Of a stretch of 64,000 bases of DNA, positions 34,689-44,544 are shown one piece after another (positions within the stretch are counted from its first letter, which is position 1; the number at the start of each line of letters is the position of its first letter). Source of the stretch: Ancylobacter sp. IITR112 (GTDB lineage: Bacteria > Pseudomonadota > Alphaproteobacteria > Rhizobiales > Xanthobacteraceae); contig NZ_JBGCUS010000003.1 of NCBI RefSeq assembly GCF_041415945.1, forward strand, positions 1-64,000, given 5' to 3'. Under the pieces are notes generated by a model, which saw only the letters and a list, made by a program, of their open reading frames with translations, made no database searches and was not told the origin of the DNA. The position numbers were made by a program, and so were the translations under genes.

Positions 34689-36098
34689 TCATGAGGCGCT
34701 ACCGCGTGCCCGCTTTAGGGCGCCGTCCGCAAGTCCGAAGAGGCTCTTTTCGAGATGCAAGCTGCCCTCGACGGCACGGTCAATCATTGCGCGGAAGTAC
34801 CCTCCCGGACTCGAAATCTGCTCCGGGCTCCTCATCGACTTTTCGAGAACCGTGATCAGGATGGCGGCCGCGGCGTAGCGACCAACCTTCCCCGCACCAT
34901 CCACCCAGGCCGCCTCCGACAGCCCGATCATAACGCGCATGATTTCGGCGGCGCCGGTGAGGTCCGGCCAGCTCTTAAACGATCGGCCTGTGATCTCGCA
35001 GGATTCCGGACATGCAGAGCGAATTAGGCCGACCGAGACAGATGAAAGAACCTCGGACTGGATTTCGTCGGTACTCCGCGAGGCCCTTGCCCCCGGCAGG
35101 TGTTGCCCGGACCGACGATTTGCTCCAGATTTTCTTTCGGTTGGAGGAACGACCGCTGCGCGGTCGTTGTCTGAGGTAAGAGAGTCTCGCTCGTTAGAGC
35201 GAGGCCGTTCATATTTACTTTCAAATGAGTTTTGATGGGTTGTATTAATATTAGGCGCGACATTCATGTCACCCTCGCATGACATTTGATTAGAAACGAC
35301 GTCGTCAGTCACCTCGGTGATGATCCGACGATGGAGCTCTTCGAGCGCTTGTGCTTCGGTCTCATTTCCCTGCCCCCGCCGCTTGATCTGCTCAAGTTCA
35401 GCCAGCCAGCCCTCGGCCTGATCCGGATAGGCGTCGCAGGCGTCTACGATCGCCCTCGCGAGCCGCGTCGTCGCCCTCCGGGCCTCTTGCTCGCCGTTCA
35501 GGCGTGCCTGAAACTCATCGACGAGGCGCTTCAGCTCGTGGATCCTCACCCGCGCCGGCGTGAAGTCCAGGCCATAGCCTTTGCCGATCTCGCCATCCTT
35601 GTCGCGATAAACGAAGCGGCGCCCTGTCGGGCTGTCCCGGTAGGCCACGATTCCCGCCTCAACCAAACGCCGGATGCAACGAGAGACCTGGCGCACCGAT
35701 CGCGCCGTGTACTCGGCGAGCTTCGCATTTGAAATCGCAACGATCGGGCGGCTGGCACCCTTCCAGTCATCGGCTCGTGAGAGACCGATCAGGATATCCA
35801 TTATGTGATAGGTCGCTCCGTCGATCCCCAGGACCGGCGCTGCCTTCTTGAGGATAACCGCGACTTCCGCCTTCGAGACCTGCGGTATGTCGTTTGCCAT
35901 CGCGAGCCGCGCGCTCGCGAGAATCCCCGGGGTGACGCGCCGAAACGACGCAATTTCCGTAGCTTGGGCCATAACCAGCTGTTCCGCGACCCAAGGGTTG
36001 CGGCTCCATCGCTCGAGTGGATGAAAAGCCAGCAAATCGGCGCACATCACCATGCCCCGACTGGAAACCAGGGCTTGATTGTGCCAGTGCCCCGTCAT
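34689..36098 (-). CDS. repC: replication initiator RepC
   Basis: A 469-residue RepC, the initiator of repABC plasmids, whose origin usually lies inside its own gene. The winged-helix part covers residues about 75-170 (KAEVAVILKKAAPVLGIDGATYHIMDILIGLS, then AEYTARSVRQVSRCIRRLVEAGIVAYRDS). The C-terminal domain begins near 360 (SWPDLTGAAEIMRVMIGLSEAAW). A later ATG (36053) is an alternative start. Expression is probably controlled by the antisense RNA in the repB-repC gap. Confidence 0.92.
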   Translation of the reverse strand: MTGHWHNQALVSSRGMVMCADLLAFHPLERWSRNPWVAEQLVMAQATEIASFRRVTPGILASARLAMANDIPQVSKAEVAVILKKAAPVLGIDGATYHIMDILIGLSRADDWKGASRPIVAISNAKLAEYTARSVRQVSRCIRRLVEAGIVAYRDSPTGRRFVYRDKDGEIGKGYGLDFTPARVRIHELKRLVDEFQARLNGEQEARRATTRLARAIVDACDAYPDQAEGWLAELEQIKRRGQGNETEAQALEELHRRIITEVTDDVVSNQMSCEGDMNVAPNINTTHQNSFESKYERPRSNERDSLTSDNDRAAVVPPTERKSGANRRSGQHLPGARASRSTDEIQSEVLSSVSVGLIRSACPESCEITGRSFKSWPDLTGAAEIMRVMIGLSEAAWVDGAGKVGRYAAAAILITVLEKSMRSPEQISSPGGYFRAMIDRAVEGSLHLEKSLFGLADGALKRARGSAS

Positions 36099-36103
36099 AG
36101 AAT
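36075..36103 (+). promoter_or_regulatory. promoter of the antisense RNA
   Basis: TTGATT (36075-36080), exactly 17 bp, then TAGAAT (36098-36103), on the strand opposite to repC. It points at the terminator hairpin at 36160-36191. Confidence 0.6.
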
Positions 36104-36109
36104 CAGTTT

Positions 36110-36191
36110 GTCACCGCTGATGCTGACGGAACGAGACCGTTCTGTTGGCTAGGGATTAAGGGCTTGCCGATTGCCGTCGGTGAGCCCTTTT
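36110..36191 (+). ncRNA. countertranscribed RNA (incompatibility RNA) of repABC
   Basis: The 111-bp gap between repB and repC holds a promoter on the opposite strand and a terminator: stem GGGCT-T-GCCGA (36160-36170), loop TTGCCG, stem TCGG-T-G-AGCCC (36177-36187), followed by TTTT. An RNA of about 80 nt antisense to the repC leader is the normal copy-number and incompatibility control of repABC plasmids. The start position is estimated from the promoter. Confidence 0.65.
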
Positions 36192-36209
36192 CCTATTTGG
36201 GGTATCAGG

Positions 36210-37256
36210 TCATGATTTCGCTCCTTGTTCCGAGCGCCTGAATTCCTCCACCAGCTGGGGCAGCCGCTCGATCAGCCAAGCTGAGAGGCCGGGTGCCGGG
36301 GCATGTGGAATGGAAATCTGTGTGACCTTCGACGTTCGCTTCGTTGTCACCGAAAGCCCGTCGCCGAGATCAAGCTCTCCTGGCGGTTCCTGTGCGTCGG
36401 CGCGCCGATCGAGAATCTGAAGCACCGCAGCGAACCGGTCGTCGCTGCTCAAGGACTGCCATTTCTCTGAAGCCACCAATCCATTGACGGCGGAATTCGC
36501 ATCGGCTGGAAGCTTCTGATCCTTGAAGAATGATCCAAGCTTCTCCCATTTCGGCCGGCCGATAGAGGGAGCCGGCCCGATCTTGCGAACGAGCCCCTCC
36601 GGCAGTGCGGCGGCGACCGCCGTCAAAATCGAAATGTAGGCGAGGCCTTTCTCTTCGCTCCGGCCCAGTGCCCTGGCGATCATCTCTCGCGTGAAACCTT
36701 GCTTCTTCAGCTCGCCCGAGAAGAGCGCCTGCTCGATGAAGGACAGGTTCGCGCGCTCGGCGTTCTCGATGCCTTGGGCGACGAGGAGCTGCTCGTCGGT
36801 GAGCTCAGCGACGACGGCTCGAACGGGACGTCGGAGAATTTGGCAGGCGCGCCACCGACGATGTCCAAAGGCCACCTGATGGACGCCGACCTTGTCGGGG
36901 ACGGGGCGAACAAGAATGGGTAGCTTTTGCCCGTTGCTTCGTATGCTTTCGACAAACAGTGGGAATTCCGGGTCGCCTTCAATGTCGAACCGGTCGCGGA
37001 CGAAAGAGGGGACGATTGCATCTGGATCGAGTTCCACCACCGCCTCGGCCGACTGCAATTGCGCGCGCAGGCGCTCGTTCTCGGCTTCAACCGTCGAGAA
37101 CGATTGCTGCATCGACTTTACCGCCCCGGACATACCGGCCGAGCTCGCACGCGACTTGTCGGCAGCAGGGGAGGGGAGGTGTTTCTCCAACTCGGAGTGG
37201 TCGACATTGGCGAACAGGTGCTTCATGCGATTGGAGCGATCTTTCGCGTTCGTCAC
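36210..37256 (-). CDS. repB: plasmid partition protein RepB (ParB family)
   Basis: A ParB-type centromere-binding protein of about 348 residues. It has the ParB-box segment FGHRRWRACQIL, the HTH region KKQGFTREMIARALGRSEEKGLAYIS and a C-terminal dimer region. I prefer the GTG at 37256, which overlaps the repA stop (GTGA) and gives MTNAKDRSNRMKHLFAN; an ATG four codons further upstream is also possible. With RepA and parS it segregates the plasmid. Confidence 0.9.
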   Translation of the reverse strand: MTNAKDRSNRMKHLFANVDHSELEKHLPSPAADKSRASSAGMSGAVKSMQQSFSTVEAENERLRAQLQSAEAVVELDPDAIVPSFVRDRFDIEGDPEFPLFVESIRSNGQKLPILVRPVPDKVGVHQVAFGHRRWRACQILRRPVRAVVAELTDEQLLVAQGIENAERANLSFIEQALFSGELKKQGFTREMIARALGRSEEKGLAYISILTAVAAALPEGLVRKIGPAPSIGRPKWEKLGSFFKDQKLPADANSAVNGLVASEKWQSLSSDDRFAAVLQILDRRADAQEPPGELDLGDGLSVTTKRTSKVTQISIPHAPAPGLSAWLIERLPQLVEEFRRSEQGAKS

Positions 37257-38464
37257 GTGCGCCCCCATACCTGCTTGATGTGGTTCAGGATCTCCCGATT
37301 GACTGCATCCACCGATTCGATCGCGCGGGTGAGCGTGTCTCGTCCCACTGCCCCCCGCGCCATCTCGTAGAGGCTCTTCTTCTCCAGCCCCGCATTGGCA
37401 ATCGCCGTCGTCTCCACCACCACCGGCGCCAGCACGTCCTCGCCGAACAGCGATCGAAGGAGTGCAACGATGTTCACCTGGGGCACATCATGGGGATTGT
37501 GCCGCGTCAGGACATAGCGGATGAAATCATGTTCGAGATTCCCGCCGTTCTCCTGGAGGACCTGCAGAATGTCGCTGGTCATCTTGAGAAACTGGCTCAT
37601 GCTCGACACATCGAGCATCGCTGGATGAACCGTCACGAGCAACGCTGTTGCGGCGTAGAGGGCCCCAAGCGTGAGATATCCCAACTGCGGTGGCGCATCG
37701 ATCAGGACAACGTCGTAGTCTTCCTCGACGCTCCCGATAACCGATCGCAGCCGGCGGAAGAACATCGCTTCGCCGCGGCCGTCGCCCCGGGCGATCGCCT
37801 GCGGCGTCTCGTGCTCATACTCCATCAGCTCGAGATTGCCGGGCACAAGATCGATGCCGTCGAAGTAGGTCTTGCGGATGACGTCCTTCAAAGGCACCCG
37901 ATGATCGTCGTCATAGCGGATTGCACCGTAGACGGTCTGGTTGTCGCCGACGTCAAGCTCGGGCTGAAATCCGAACATCGTCGAAAGGGATGCCTGTGGG
38001 TCGAGATCGATCGCGAGAACGCGCAATCCCTCAAGCGCAAGGAAATGCGCCAGATGGATCGCGGTCGTCGTCTTCGCCGACCCGCCCTTGAAATTGGCAA
38101 TTGCAACGACTTGCAACTTGTCGCCGGCGCGGCGCCGCGGCAGGAAGCTCAGAGCTTCTTTTGGCCGCTTGTTCGCGAGATGCACGCGGATCTCGTTGAT
38201 CTGCGCAAGGGTGTAGGCGCGGCGACGGTTGTCCTTCCCGTATAGTTCAGGAACAGCGCTCTCTCCGTCCAGGGACATTTGCCTCAATGTGGATTCAGCA
38301 ATCCCCACCATGGCAGCCGCCTCGCGCGAGGTGAAAGTCTTGAGCGACTTCTTGGCCTCCGGCGGGTAGAGCTGCGAGCGCAGCGCCTGCAGCTGCGCGG
38401 CAAGCAACCGCGAGTGCCGCGTGATCTTCGCGATCGAGGGCTCGCTCTCCAAACTTTTTGCCAT
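37253..38464 (-). CDS. repA: plasmid partition ATPase RepA (ParA family)
   Basis: A 403-residue ParA-type ATPase: N-terminal helical/HTH part (FTSREAAAMVGIAESTLRQMS), deviant Walker A NFKGGSAKTTT, Walker A' DLDPQASLS and Walker B DVVLIDAPPQL. It moves plasmid copies apart with RepB and represses the operon. I start at 38464 (MAKSLESEP); the frame stays open upstream to 38554 and a GTG at 38485 is possible. Divergent from traI. Confidence 0.92.
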   Translation of the reverse strand: MAKSLESEPSIAKITRHSRLLAAQLQALRSQLYPPEAKKSLKTFTSREAAAMVGIAESTLRQMSLDGESAVPELYGKDNRRRAYTLAQINEIRVHLANKRPKEALSFLPRRRAGDKLQVVAIANFKGGSAKTTTAIHLAHFLALEGLRVLAIDLDPQASLSTMFGFQPELDVGDNQTVYGAIRYDDDHRVPLKDVIRKTYFDGIDLVPGNLELMEYEHETPQAIARGDGRGEAMFFRRLRSVIGSVEEDYDVVLIDAPPQLGYLTLGALYAATALLVTVHPAMLDVSSMSQFLKMTSDILQVLQENGGNLEHDFIRYVLTRHNPHDVPQVNIVALLRSLFGEDVLAPVVVETTAIANAGLEKKSLYEMARGAVGRDTLTRAIESVDAVNREILNHIKQVWGRT

Positions 38465-38851
38465 CGCTCCGGTTATCGCGCTCACGACGGAAAATTCCTG
38501 ATAATCGAGAAAAAAGCGTCGAAGGACGTTTGCCCGATTCCCAGCGTGGGTCAAACTTTATTTGGTTAACAAGTCGTTAACACCAGACCTTGTCAGACCT
38601 GGCATCCTACTCAGTTTATTCTGTCGAATCAGATCTCTAGCCGGCCGTTTGGCTCGCGCGCCGCGAGCGCCGACGGGCAAATCTCTTAGTCCCGGAGTTT
38701 CGATTTCGGACGTTTCTCCGCCGCGATCTGCTCGTTCTCGTGGGCGACTCGGCGCAGCTTCCGTCGAGACGCACTCATAATTTCGCTAGTCGCGGCCCGG
38801 TGCGCAAACGTGCCCCTTGTCTCCGAACGCACTCGAATCGGAGCAACACTG
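38465..38851. promoter_or_regulatory. repA / traI divergent control region
   Basis: A 387-bp gap without a gene. GTTAAC-AAGTC-GTTAAC (38565-38581) is a clear inverted repeat about 100 bp upstream of repA and could be a RepA/RepB operator. AGACCT occurs twice nearby. I could not find a convincing 18-bp tra box of the TraR type upstream of traI. Confidence 0.4.
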
Positions 38852-39475
38852 ATGCGTGCACTGGCTATTCCTGCCGATACGCATGACGACTTCGCTGATC
38901 TCGTCGATTCCATGCATCGACTTCGTGCCCGCGTCTTCAAGGAGCGATTGGGCTGGGCGGTCGACGTGCGGGACGGTCGCGAAAGCGACCAGTTCGACGG
39001 CCTCTCGCCGACCTACATCGTCGCGCTATCGTCCTCTTCGCAGGTGGCCGGCTGCGCGCGGCTGCTGCCGGCGAACGGGCCGACCATGATGGACGTGCTC
39101 TTCCCGGACTTGGAGGCCTCCGGCCTCTACAAGCCCAACGCCGGCATGATCGAAAGCTCTCGCTTTTGCGTCGACACGACGCTCGACGAGGGCAGGGCAG
39201 GGGGTTCTCTCCATGACGCGACGCTCACCATGTTCGCCGCGATCATCGAATGGGCGATGGCGAACGGCTATTGGGAGATCGTCACCGGCACCGACCTTCG
39301 CGTCGAACGCATCCTCAACCGTGCCGGCTGGCCGATGAAGCGGCTCGAAGAGCCGCGGCGAATCGGCGAGACGACCGCCGTTGCCGGCGTCCTGCCGGCC
39401 GACCGACGCAGCTTCGAGCGCGTCCGGCCTCCCTCGTATTACTCGACCTTCTGCCCGCAGCTGCGCGCGGCCTGA
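38852..39475 (+). CDS. traI: acyl-homoserine lactone synthase TraI
   Basis: A 207-residue LuxI-family synthase. Conserved residues are visible: Arg/Phe/Trp in LRARVFKERLGW, Asp in ESDQFD, Arg in GCARLLP, and Glu/Arg in IESSRFCVD. It makes the acyl-homoserine lactone that, through TraR, controls conjugation in Ti plasmids. The ATG at 38852 gives the family N terminus MRALAIPADTHDDF. It is the first gene of traI-trb, 15 bp before trbB. Confidence 0.92.
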   Translation: MRALAIPADTHDDFADLVDSMHRLRARVFKERLGWAVDVRDGRESDQFDGLSPTYIVALSSSSQVAGCARLLPANGPTMMDVLFPDLEASGLYKPNAGMIESSRFCVDTTLDEGRAGGSLHDATLTMFAAIIEWAMANGYWEIVTGTDLRVERILNRAGWPMKRLEEPRRIGETTAVAGVLPADRRSFERVRPPSYYSTFCPQLRAA

Positions 39476-39490
39476 GCAAGGAGGACGGAC

Positions 39491-40459
39491 ATGGCCCAGC
39501 TTCGCTCTCATCCGCGCCTGGTCCGCAAGCTGCAGGAGGCACTCGGCGACCAGCTCTGCATCGCCCTCGATGACGCGACCGTCGTCGAGATCATGCTCAA
39601 TCCCGATGGTCGCCTCTTTATCGAGCGCCTTGGTCACGGCATCGCGCCGGCCGGGGAGATGAACGCCGCGACGGCCGAAATCGTGATTGGAAGCGTCGCG
39701 CACGCTCTGCATTCGGAGGCCGACGAGGATCGCCCGATCGTGTCGGGCGAGCTCCCGATCGGCGGCCACCGCTTCGAAGGCCTACTGCCGCCGGTGGTCG
39801 CGGCGCCGGCCTTCACCATCCGGCGGCGGGCATCGCGGCTTATACCGCTCGACCACTATATCGCGGCGAAGATCATGACGGAGCATCAGGCCTGTGTGAT
39901 CCGGAACGCGATCACCTCGCGGATGAACATCGTCATCTCCGGGGGAACGGGCTCGGGCAAGACCACGCTCGCCAATGCGGTGATCGCCGAGATTATTGAG
40001 TCCGCTCCGGACGACCGCATCCTTATCCTGGAGGACACGGCCGAGATCCAGTGCGGGGCGGAGAATGTGGTCGCCCTTCACACGAGCGACTCGATCGACA
40101 TGGGCCGGCTTCTCAAGAGCACGATGCGCCTGCGCCCCGACCGGATCATCGTCGGCGAGGTCCGCGACGGCGCTGCCCTCACATTGCTCAAGGCCTGGAA
40201 CACCGGCCACCCGGGCGGCGTGACGACCATTCACTCCAACACAGCCGAATCCGCGCTTCGCCGCCTTGAGCAGCTCACTGCCGAGGCGAGCCAGCAGCCG
40301 ATGCGCGAAGTGATCGGCGAAGCCGTCGACCTCATTGTCTCGATCGAGCGCACGCCCAAAGGCCGCGTCGTCCGCGACGTCCTGCACGTCGAGAGCTACG
40401 CCGATGGCCACTACCGCACGGAATCCTATTCGCCGAAGGAGGAACGCCATGTCGCATGA
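39491..40459 (+). CDS. trbB: conjugal transfer ATPase TrbB (VirB11-like)
   Basis: A 322-residue hexameric secretion ATPase of the mating-pair apparatus. Walker [14 protein letters not shown], Asp box [10 protein letters not shown], Walker [11 protein letters not shown] and the His box [13 protein letters not shown] are all present. It overlaps trbC by 11 bp. Confidence 0.95.
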   Translation: MAQLRSHPRLVRKLQEALGDQLCIALDDATVVEIMLNPDGRLFIERLGHGIAPAGEMNAATAEIVIGSVAHALHSEADEDRPIVSGELPIGGHRFEGLLPPVVAAPAFTIRRRASRLIPLDHYIAAKIMTEHQACVIRNAITSRMNIVISGGTGSGKTTLANAVIAEIIESAPDDRILILEDTAEIQCGAENVVALHTSDSIDMGRLLKSTMRLRPDRIIVGEVRDGAALTLLKAWNTGHPGGVTTIHSNTAESALRRLEQLTAEASQQPMREVIGEAVDLIVSIERTPKGRVVRDVLHVESYADGHYRTESYSPKEERHVA

Positions 40460-40820
40460 ACGTCTGTACAGGCTCGCGCTCGCGGCACTGGCGCTCGCGC
40501 TGGTGCTTTCCGAGCCGGCCTTCGCCTCGGGTGGGGGCAGCCTGCCGTGGGAGGGGCCCCTCCAGCAGATCCAACAGTCGATCACCGGGCCGGTGGCCGG
40601 CTTCATCGCATTGGCCGCGGTCGCTGTCGCAGGTGGGATGCTCATCTTCGGCGGCGAGCTCAACGATTTCGCGCGGCGTCTGATGTATGTCGTGCTGGTC
40701 GCCGGCATTCTTCTCGGAGCCACCCAGATCGTCGCCCTGTTCGGTGCGAGCGGCGCCTCGATCGGCGACGTCGCATCCTCGGCCGCGGTCGATCGGGCAG
40801 GGGAGGGCAGTCGTGGCTGA
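40449..40820 (+). CDS. trbC: conjugal transfer pilin TrbC
   Basis: A 123-residue VirB2-like pilin precursor: signal peptide ([19 protein letters not shown]) and two membrane helices ([38 protein letters not shown]). In this family TraF processes the protein and cyclises it. Start at 40449 inside the end of trbB. Confidence 0.9.
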   Translation: MSHERLYRLALAALALALVLSEPAFASGGGSLPWEGPLQQIQQSITGPVAGFIALAAVAVAGGMLIFGGELNDFARRLMYVVLVAGILLGATQIVALFGASGASIGDVASSAAVDRAGEGSRG

Positions 40821-41112
40821 GCCGGGATCGAATCTCGACCGTTCGCGCATCCACCGGGCGCTGTCGCGGCCGAACCTTCTCCTCGGCGCCGACCGCGAGC
40901 TGGTGTTGCTGACCGGCCTTGCCGCGACCATCCTGATCTTCGTCGTCCTGACGCCCTATTCCGCACTGTTCGGGATCGCGGTCTGGACCGTCGTGGTGGC
41001 GGCGCTGCGGATGATGGCGAAGGCGGACCCGATGATGCGGCGCGTCTACGCCCGCCATGTCGGCTACCGGCCCCATTACCGTCCGACGTCGACGCCCTGG
41101 CGCCGGTTCTGA
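40813..41112 (+). CDS. trbD: conjugal transfer protein TrbD (VirB3-like)
   Basis: A 99-residue inner-membrane protein. I start at the GTG at 40813 overlapping trbC. The N-terminal [21 protein letters not shown] is the TrbD/VirB3 hallmark, followed by two membrane helices. It works with the TrbE ATPase. Confidence 0.9.
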   Translation: MAEPGSNLDRSRIHRALSRPNLLLGADRELVLLTGLAATILIFVVLTPYSALFGIAVWTVVVAALRMMAKADPMMRRVYARHVGYRPHYRPTSTPWRRF

Positions 41113-41118
41113 GGCCCG

Positions 41119-43575
41119 GTGATGGTGGCGCTGCGCTCCTTCCGGCATTCCGGACCGTCCTTCTCGGACCTCGTGCCCTACGCCGCGCTCGTGGCGAACG
41201 GCGTCATCCTGCTCAAGGACGGTTCGCTCATGGCTGGCTGGTACTTTGCTGGGCCTGACTCCGAGAGCTCGACGGATGCCGAGCGCAACGAAGTGTCCCG
41301 GCAGATCAACGCGATCCTGTCGCGGCTCGGCACCGGGTGGATGATCCAGGTCGAGGCCGTGCGGGTTGCCACGTCGGACTATCCGGCGCGCGAGGAGTGC
41401 CATTTTCCCGACGCCGTCACACGGGCGATCGACGACGAGCGGCGCGCGCGTTTTCAGGAGGGCAGGGGGCATTTCGAGAGCCGGCACGCGCTCATCCTCA
41501 CCTGGCGGCCGCCGGAGCGCCGGCGTTCCGGGCTTGCCCGCTATGTCTATTCCGACAGGGAGAGCCGCACCGCGCGCTACGCCGACACCGTCCTCGACAG
41601 CTTCCTGACCTCGATCCGCGAGGTCGAGCAATATCTCGGCAATGTCCTGTCGATCCGCCGCATGGTGACAAGGTCGGTCGAGGAGCGCGGTGGCTTCCAG
41701 ACCGCCCGCTATGACGAGTTGTTTCAGTTCATCCGCTTCTGCATCACCGGCGAGAACCATCCGGTGCGCCTGCCGGAAATCCCGATGTACCTGGATTGGC
41801 TGGCGACGGCCGAGTTCAGCCACGGCCTCACGCCAATGGTCGACAGTCGATATCTCGCGGTCGTCGGCATTGACGGTCTTCCGGCCGAGAGCTGGCCGGG
41901 CATCCTCAACTCCCTTGACCTGATGCCAATGACCTATCGCTGGTCGTCGCGGTTCATCTTCCTCGATGATCAGGAGGCCCGCACGCGCCTCGAGCGCACG
42001 CGCAAGAAATGGCAGCAGAAGGTCAGGCCCTTCTTCGACCAGCTTTTTCAGACCAGGTCAGGCTCCGTCGACCAGGACGCCATGGCGATGGTGGCGGAGA
42101 CCGAGGACGCCATCGCCCAGGCTTCATCTCAGCTCGTCGCCTACGGCTATTACACGCCGGTGATCGTGCTGTTCGACGACAACGAGGCCAGGCTGCGCGA
42201 GAAGGCGGAGGCGGTCCGCCGTCTCGTCCAGGCCGAAGGGTTTGGCGCCCGGATCGAAACCATCAACGCCACGGAGGCCTTCCTCGGCAGCCTGCCGGGC
42301 AACTGGTACGCAAACATCCGCGAGCCGCTGATCAACACCCGCAACCTCGCCGACCTGATCCCGCTCAATTCGGTTTGGTCGGGCGCGCCGACGGCACCTT
42401 GCCCGTACTATCTGCCGGGCTCGCCGCCGCTGATGCTGGTGGCGAGCGGCTCGACGCCCTTTCGCCTGAACCTGCACGTCGATGATGTCGGCCATACGCT
42501 GATCTTCGGCCCGACCGGATCCGGCAAGTCGACGCTGCTGGCGCTGATCGCCGCGCAGTTCCGGCGTTACGCACAGGCGCAGATCTTCGCGTTTGACAAG
42601 GGCCGCTCGATGTTGCCGCTCACATTGGCCGCCGGCGGCGACCACTACGAGATCGGCGAGAGCGACGGCGATGGCGCTCCGACGCTCGCCTTCTGCCCGC
42701 TCTCCGAGCTCGCGACGGACGGCGACCGCGCCTGGGCGTCGGAATGGATCGAGACGCTGGTGGCGCTGCAGGGCGTGGCGATCACGCCGGACCATCGCAA
42801 TGCCATCTCGCGCCAAGTCGGCCTGATGGCGTCGGCGAACGGACGCTCACTCTCCGATTTCGTTTCCGGTGTGCAGATGCGCGAGATCAAGGAAGCGCTG
42901 CATCACTACACGGTCGACGGGCCGATGGGTCAGCTGCTCGATGCGGAAAGCGACGGGCTGTCACTACGCTCCTTCCAGACCTTCGAGATCGAGCAGCTGA
43001 TGAACATGGGCGAGCGAAGCCTCGTGCCCGTCCTGCTCTATCTGTTCCGCCGGATCGAGAAGCGGCTGACCGGCGCGCCGAGCCTCATCGTGCTCGACGA
43101 GGCCTGGCTGATGCTCGGTCATCCGACCTTCAGGGACAAAATCCGCGAATGGCTGAAGGTGCTGCGCAAAGCCAACTGCGCGGTGATCCTGGCAACGCAA
43201 TCGATCTCGGACGCCGAACGCTCCGGTATCATCGACGTGCTGAAAGAATCCTGCCCGACTAAGATCTGCCTGCCAAACGGCGCGGCGCGCGAGCCGGGCA
43301 CGCGCGAGTTCTACGAGCGCATCGGCTTCAACGAGCGCCAGATCGAGATCGTCGCGACCGCACTGCCGAAACGGGAATATTACGTCGCGTCGCCGGAAGG
43401 CCGGCGCCTGTTCGACATGGCGCTCGGACCGGTCGCACTCTCGTTCGCCGGCGCTTCCGGCAAGGAAGACCTCAAGCAGATTGCCGCGCTGAAGTCCGAG
43501 CATGGTGACGGCTGGCCGGAACGCTGGCTCCAACAGAGAGGAATTGGCAATGCCGCAGCACTTCTCAACGGTTAG
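41119..43575 (+). CDS. trbE: conjugal transfer ATPase TrbE (VirB4-like)
   Basis: An 818-residue VirB4-class ATPase, the largest energising component of the mating channel. Walker A GPTGSGKSTLLAL is near residue 465 and Walker B LIVLDEAWLMLGHP near 655. Start is the GTG at 41119 or the ATG directly after it. It overlaps trbJ by 26 bp. Confidence 0.95.
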   Translation: MMVALRSFRHSGPSFSDLVPYAALVANGVILLKDGSLMAGWYFAGPDSESSTDAERNEVSRQINAILSRLGTGWMIQVEAVRVATSDYPAREECHFPDAVTRAIDDERRARFQEGRGHFESRHALILTWRPPERRRSGLARYVYSDRESRTARYADTVLDSFLTSIREVEQYLGNVLSIRRMVTRSVEERGGFQTARYDELFQFIRFCITGENHPVRLPEIPMYLDWLATAEFSHGLTPMVDSRYLAVVGIDGLPAESWPGILNSLDLMPMTYRWSSRFIFLDDQEARTRLERTRKKWQQKVRPFFDQLFQTRSGSVDQDAMAMVAETEDAIAQASSQLVAYGYYTPVIVLFDDNEARLREKAEAVRRLVQAEGFGARIETINATEAFLGSLPGNWYANIREPLINTRNLADLIPLNSVWSGAPTAPCPYYLPGSPPLMLVASGSTPFRLNLHVDDVGHTLIFGPTGSGKSTLLALIAAQFRRYAQAQIFAFDKGRSMLPLTLAAGGDHYEIGESDGDGAPTLAFCPLSELATDGDRAWASEWIETLVALQGVAITPDHRNAISRQVGLMASANGRSLSDFVSGVQMREIKEALHHYTVDGPMGQLLDAESDGLSLRSFQTFEIEQLMNMGERSLVPVLLYLFRRIEKRLTGAPSLIVLDEAWLMLGHPTFRDKIREWLKVLRKANCAVILATQSISDAERSGIIDVLKESCPTKICLPNGAAREPGTREFYERIGFNERQIEIVATALPKREYYVASPEGRRLFDMALGPVALSFAGASGKEDLKQIAALKSEHGDGWPERWLQQRGIGNAAALLNG

Positions 43576-44347
43576 ACGTGTCGCCGGCGCGACGTTCCTG
43601 GCGATGATGGCCCATGCCTCGCCGGCCGTCTCCGGATCGGCGACCGGCGGAGCGACCGAGTGGACGCAGCTTCTGAACAATGGAGAGCTGGTGACGCTCG
43701 TGACCAAGTCGGCCGAACAGATCAACAACCAGGTCACGCAAATCACGCAGCTGGCCCAGCAGATCCAGAACCAGCTGCGCATCTACGAAAACATGCTTCA
43801 GAACACGGCGCAGCTACCGAACCAAATCTGGGGGCAGGTGGAGAATGATCTGAACCGGCTGCGGAGCTTGGCCGCGCAAGGGCAGGGCATCGCCTTCTCG
43901 ATGAGCAATGCCGACGACGTGCTGAAGCAGCGCTTCCAGAGCTATGCCGACTTCAAGACCAATCTGCCGAGCGGGGCGAGCTTCGCCTCGACCTATCAAA
44001 ACTGGTCGACGACCAATCGCGACACGATCGCCGGCACGCTGAAGGCGGCCGGTCTCACCGCCGAGCAGTTCTCGTCGGAAGAGTCGACGATGAGCTCGCT
44101 CCGCACGATGTCGCAATCGGCTGACGGGCAGATGAAAGCCCTGCAGGTCGGTCATCAGATCGCGGCGCAGCAAGTTGCGCAGTTTCAGAAGCTGCGAGGG
44201 CTTGTATCCCAACAGACGACGATGATGGGGACCTGGCTGCAGTCCGAGCAAGCGGACAAGGATCTCGCGCAGGCCCGGCGCGAGCAGTTCTTCAATGCGC
44301 CGGTGAACAGTGTCCGTGGCGGTGAAACCATGGAACCGCGCTGGTGA
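43550..44347 (+). CDS. trbJ: conjugal transfer protein TrbJ (VirB5-like)
   Basis: A 265-residue periplasmic protein with an N-terminal signal (VAGATFLAMMAHASPAVSG) and a long helical body rich in Gln/Asn (QINNQVTQITQLAQQIQNQL), as in VirB5-type minor pilins. It overlaps trbE and, by 4 bp, trbK. Confidence 0.9.
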   Translation: MPQHFSTVRRVAGATFLAMMAHASPAVSGSATGGATEWTQLLNNGELVTLVTKSAEQINNQVTQITQLAQQIQNQLRIYENMLQNTAQLPNQIWGQVENDLNRLRSLAAQGQGIAFSMSNADDVLKQRFQSYADFKTNLPSGASFASTYQNWSTTNRDTIAGTLKAAGLTAEQFSSEESTMSSLRTMSQSADGQMKALQVGHQIAAQQVAQFQKLRGLVSQQTTMMGTWLQSEQADKDLAQARREQFFNAPVNSVRGGETMEPRW

Positions 44348-44544
44348 GGCGGCCGGTGGTCATGGCGGCGCTCGCAGCCGTCCTCGCTCTCGTCGGGCTA
44401 GCGGTGATCTGGTTCGTCGTCACCCCACGGCCGGACGCCATGCGGCCGGCCGCACAGGAGCAACGCCAGCGCGCCGAGGACTTCCTCTGCGGCGATCCCG
44501 ATCGTCCGGTGCGCGGCGGGCAGGAGATGAAACCAAGATGGTAG
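44344..44544 (+). CDS. trbK: TrbK-type entry-exclusion protein
   Basis: A 66-residue protein starting at GTG 44344 with one N-terminal membrane helix (VVMAALAAVLALVGLAVIWFV) and a short charged tail containing one Cys (DFLCGDP). Position between trbJ and trbL and size match trbK of Ti plasmids. No lipobox is evident. Confidence 0.8.
   Translation: MRRPVVMAALAAVLALVGLAVIWFVVTPRPDAMRPAAQEQRQRAEDFLCGDPDRPVRGGQEMKPRW

Noticed and set aside
38555..38851. TraR-binding tra box upstream of traI
   Set aside because: I looked for an 18-bp dyad like the Ti-plasmid tra box and found no convincing match.
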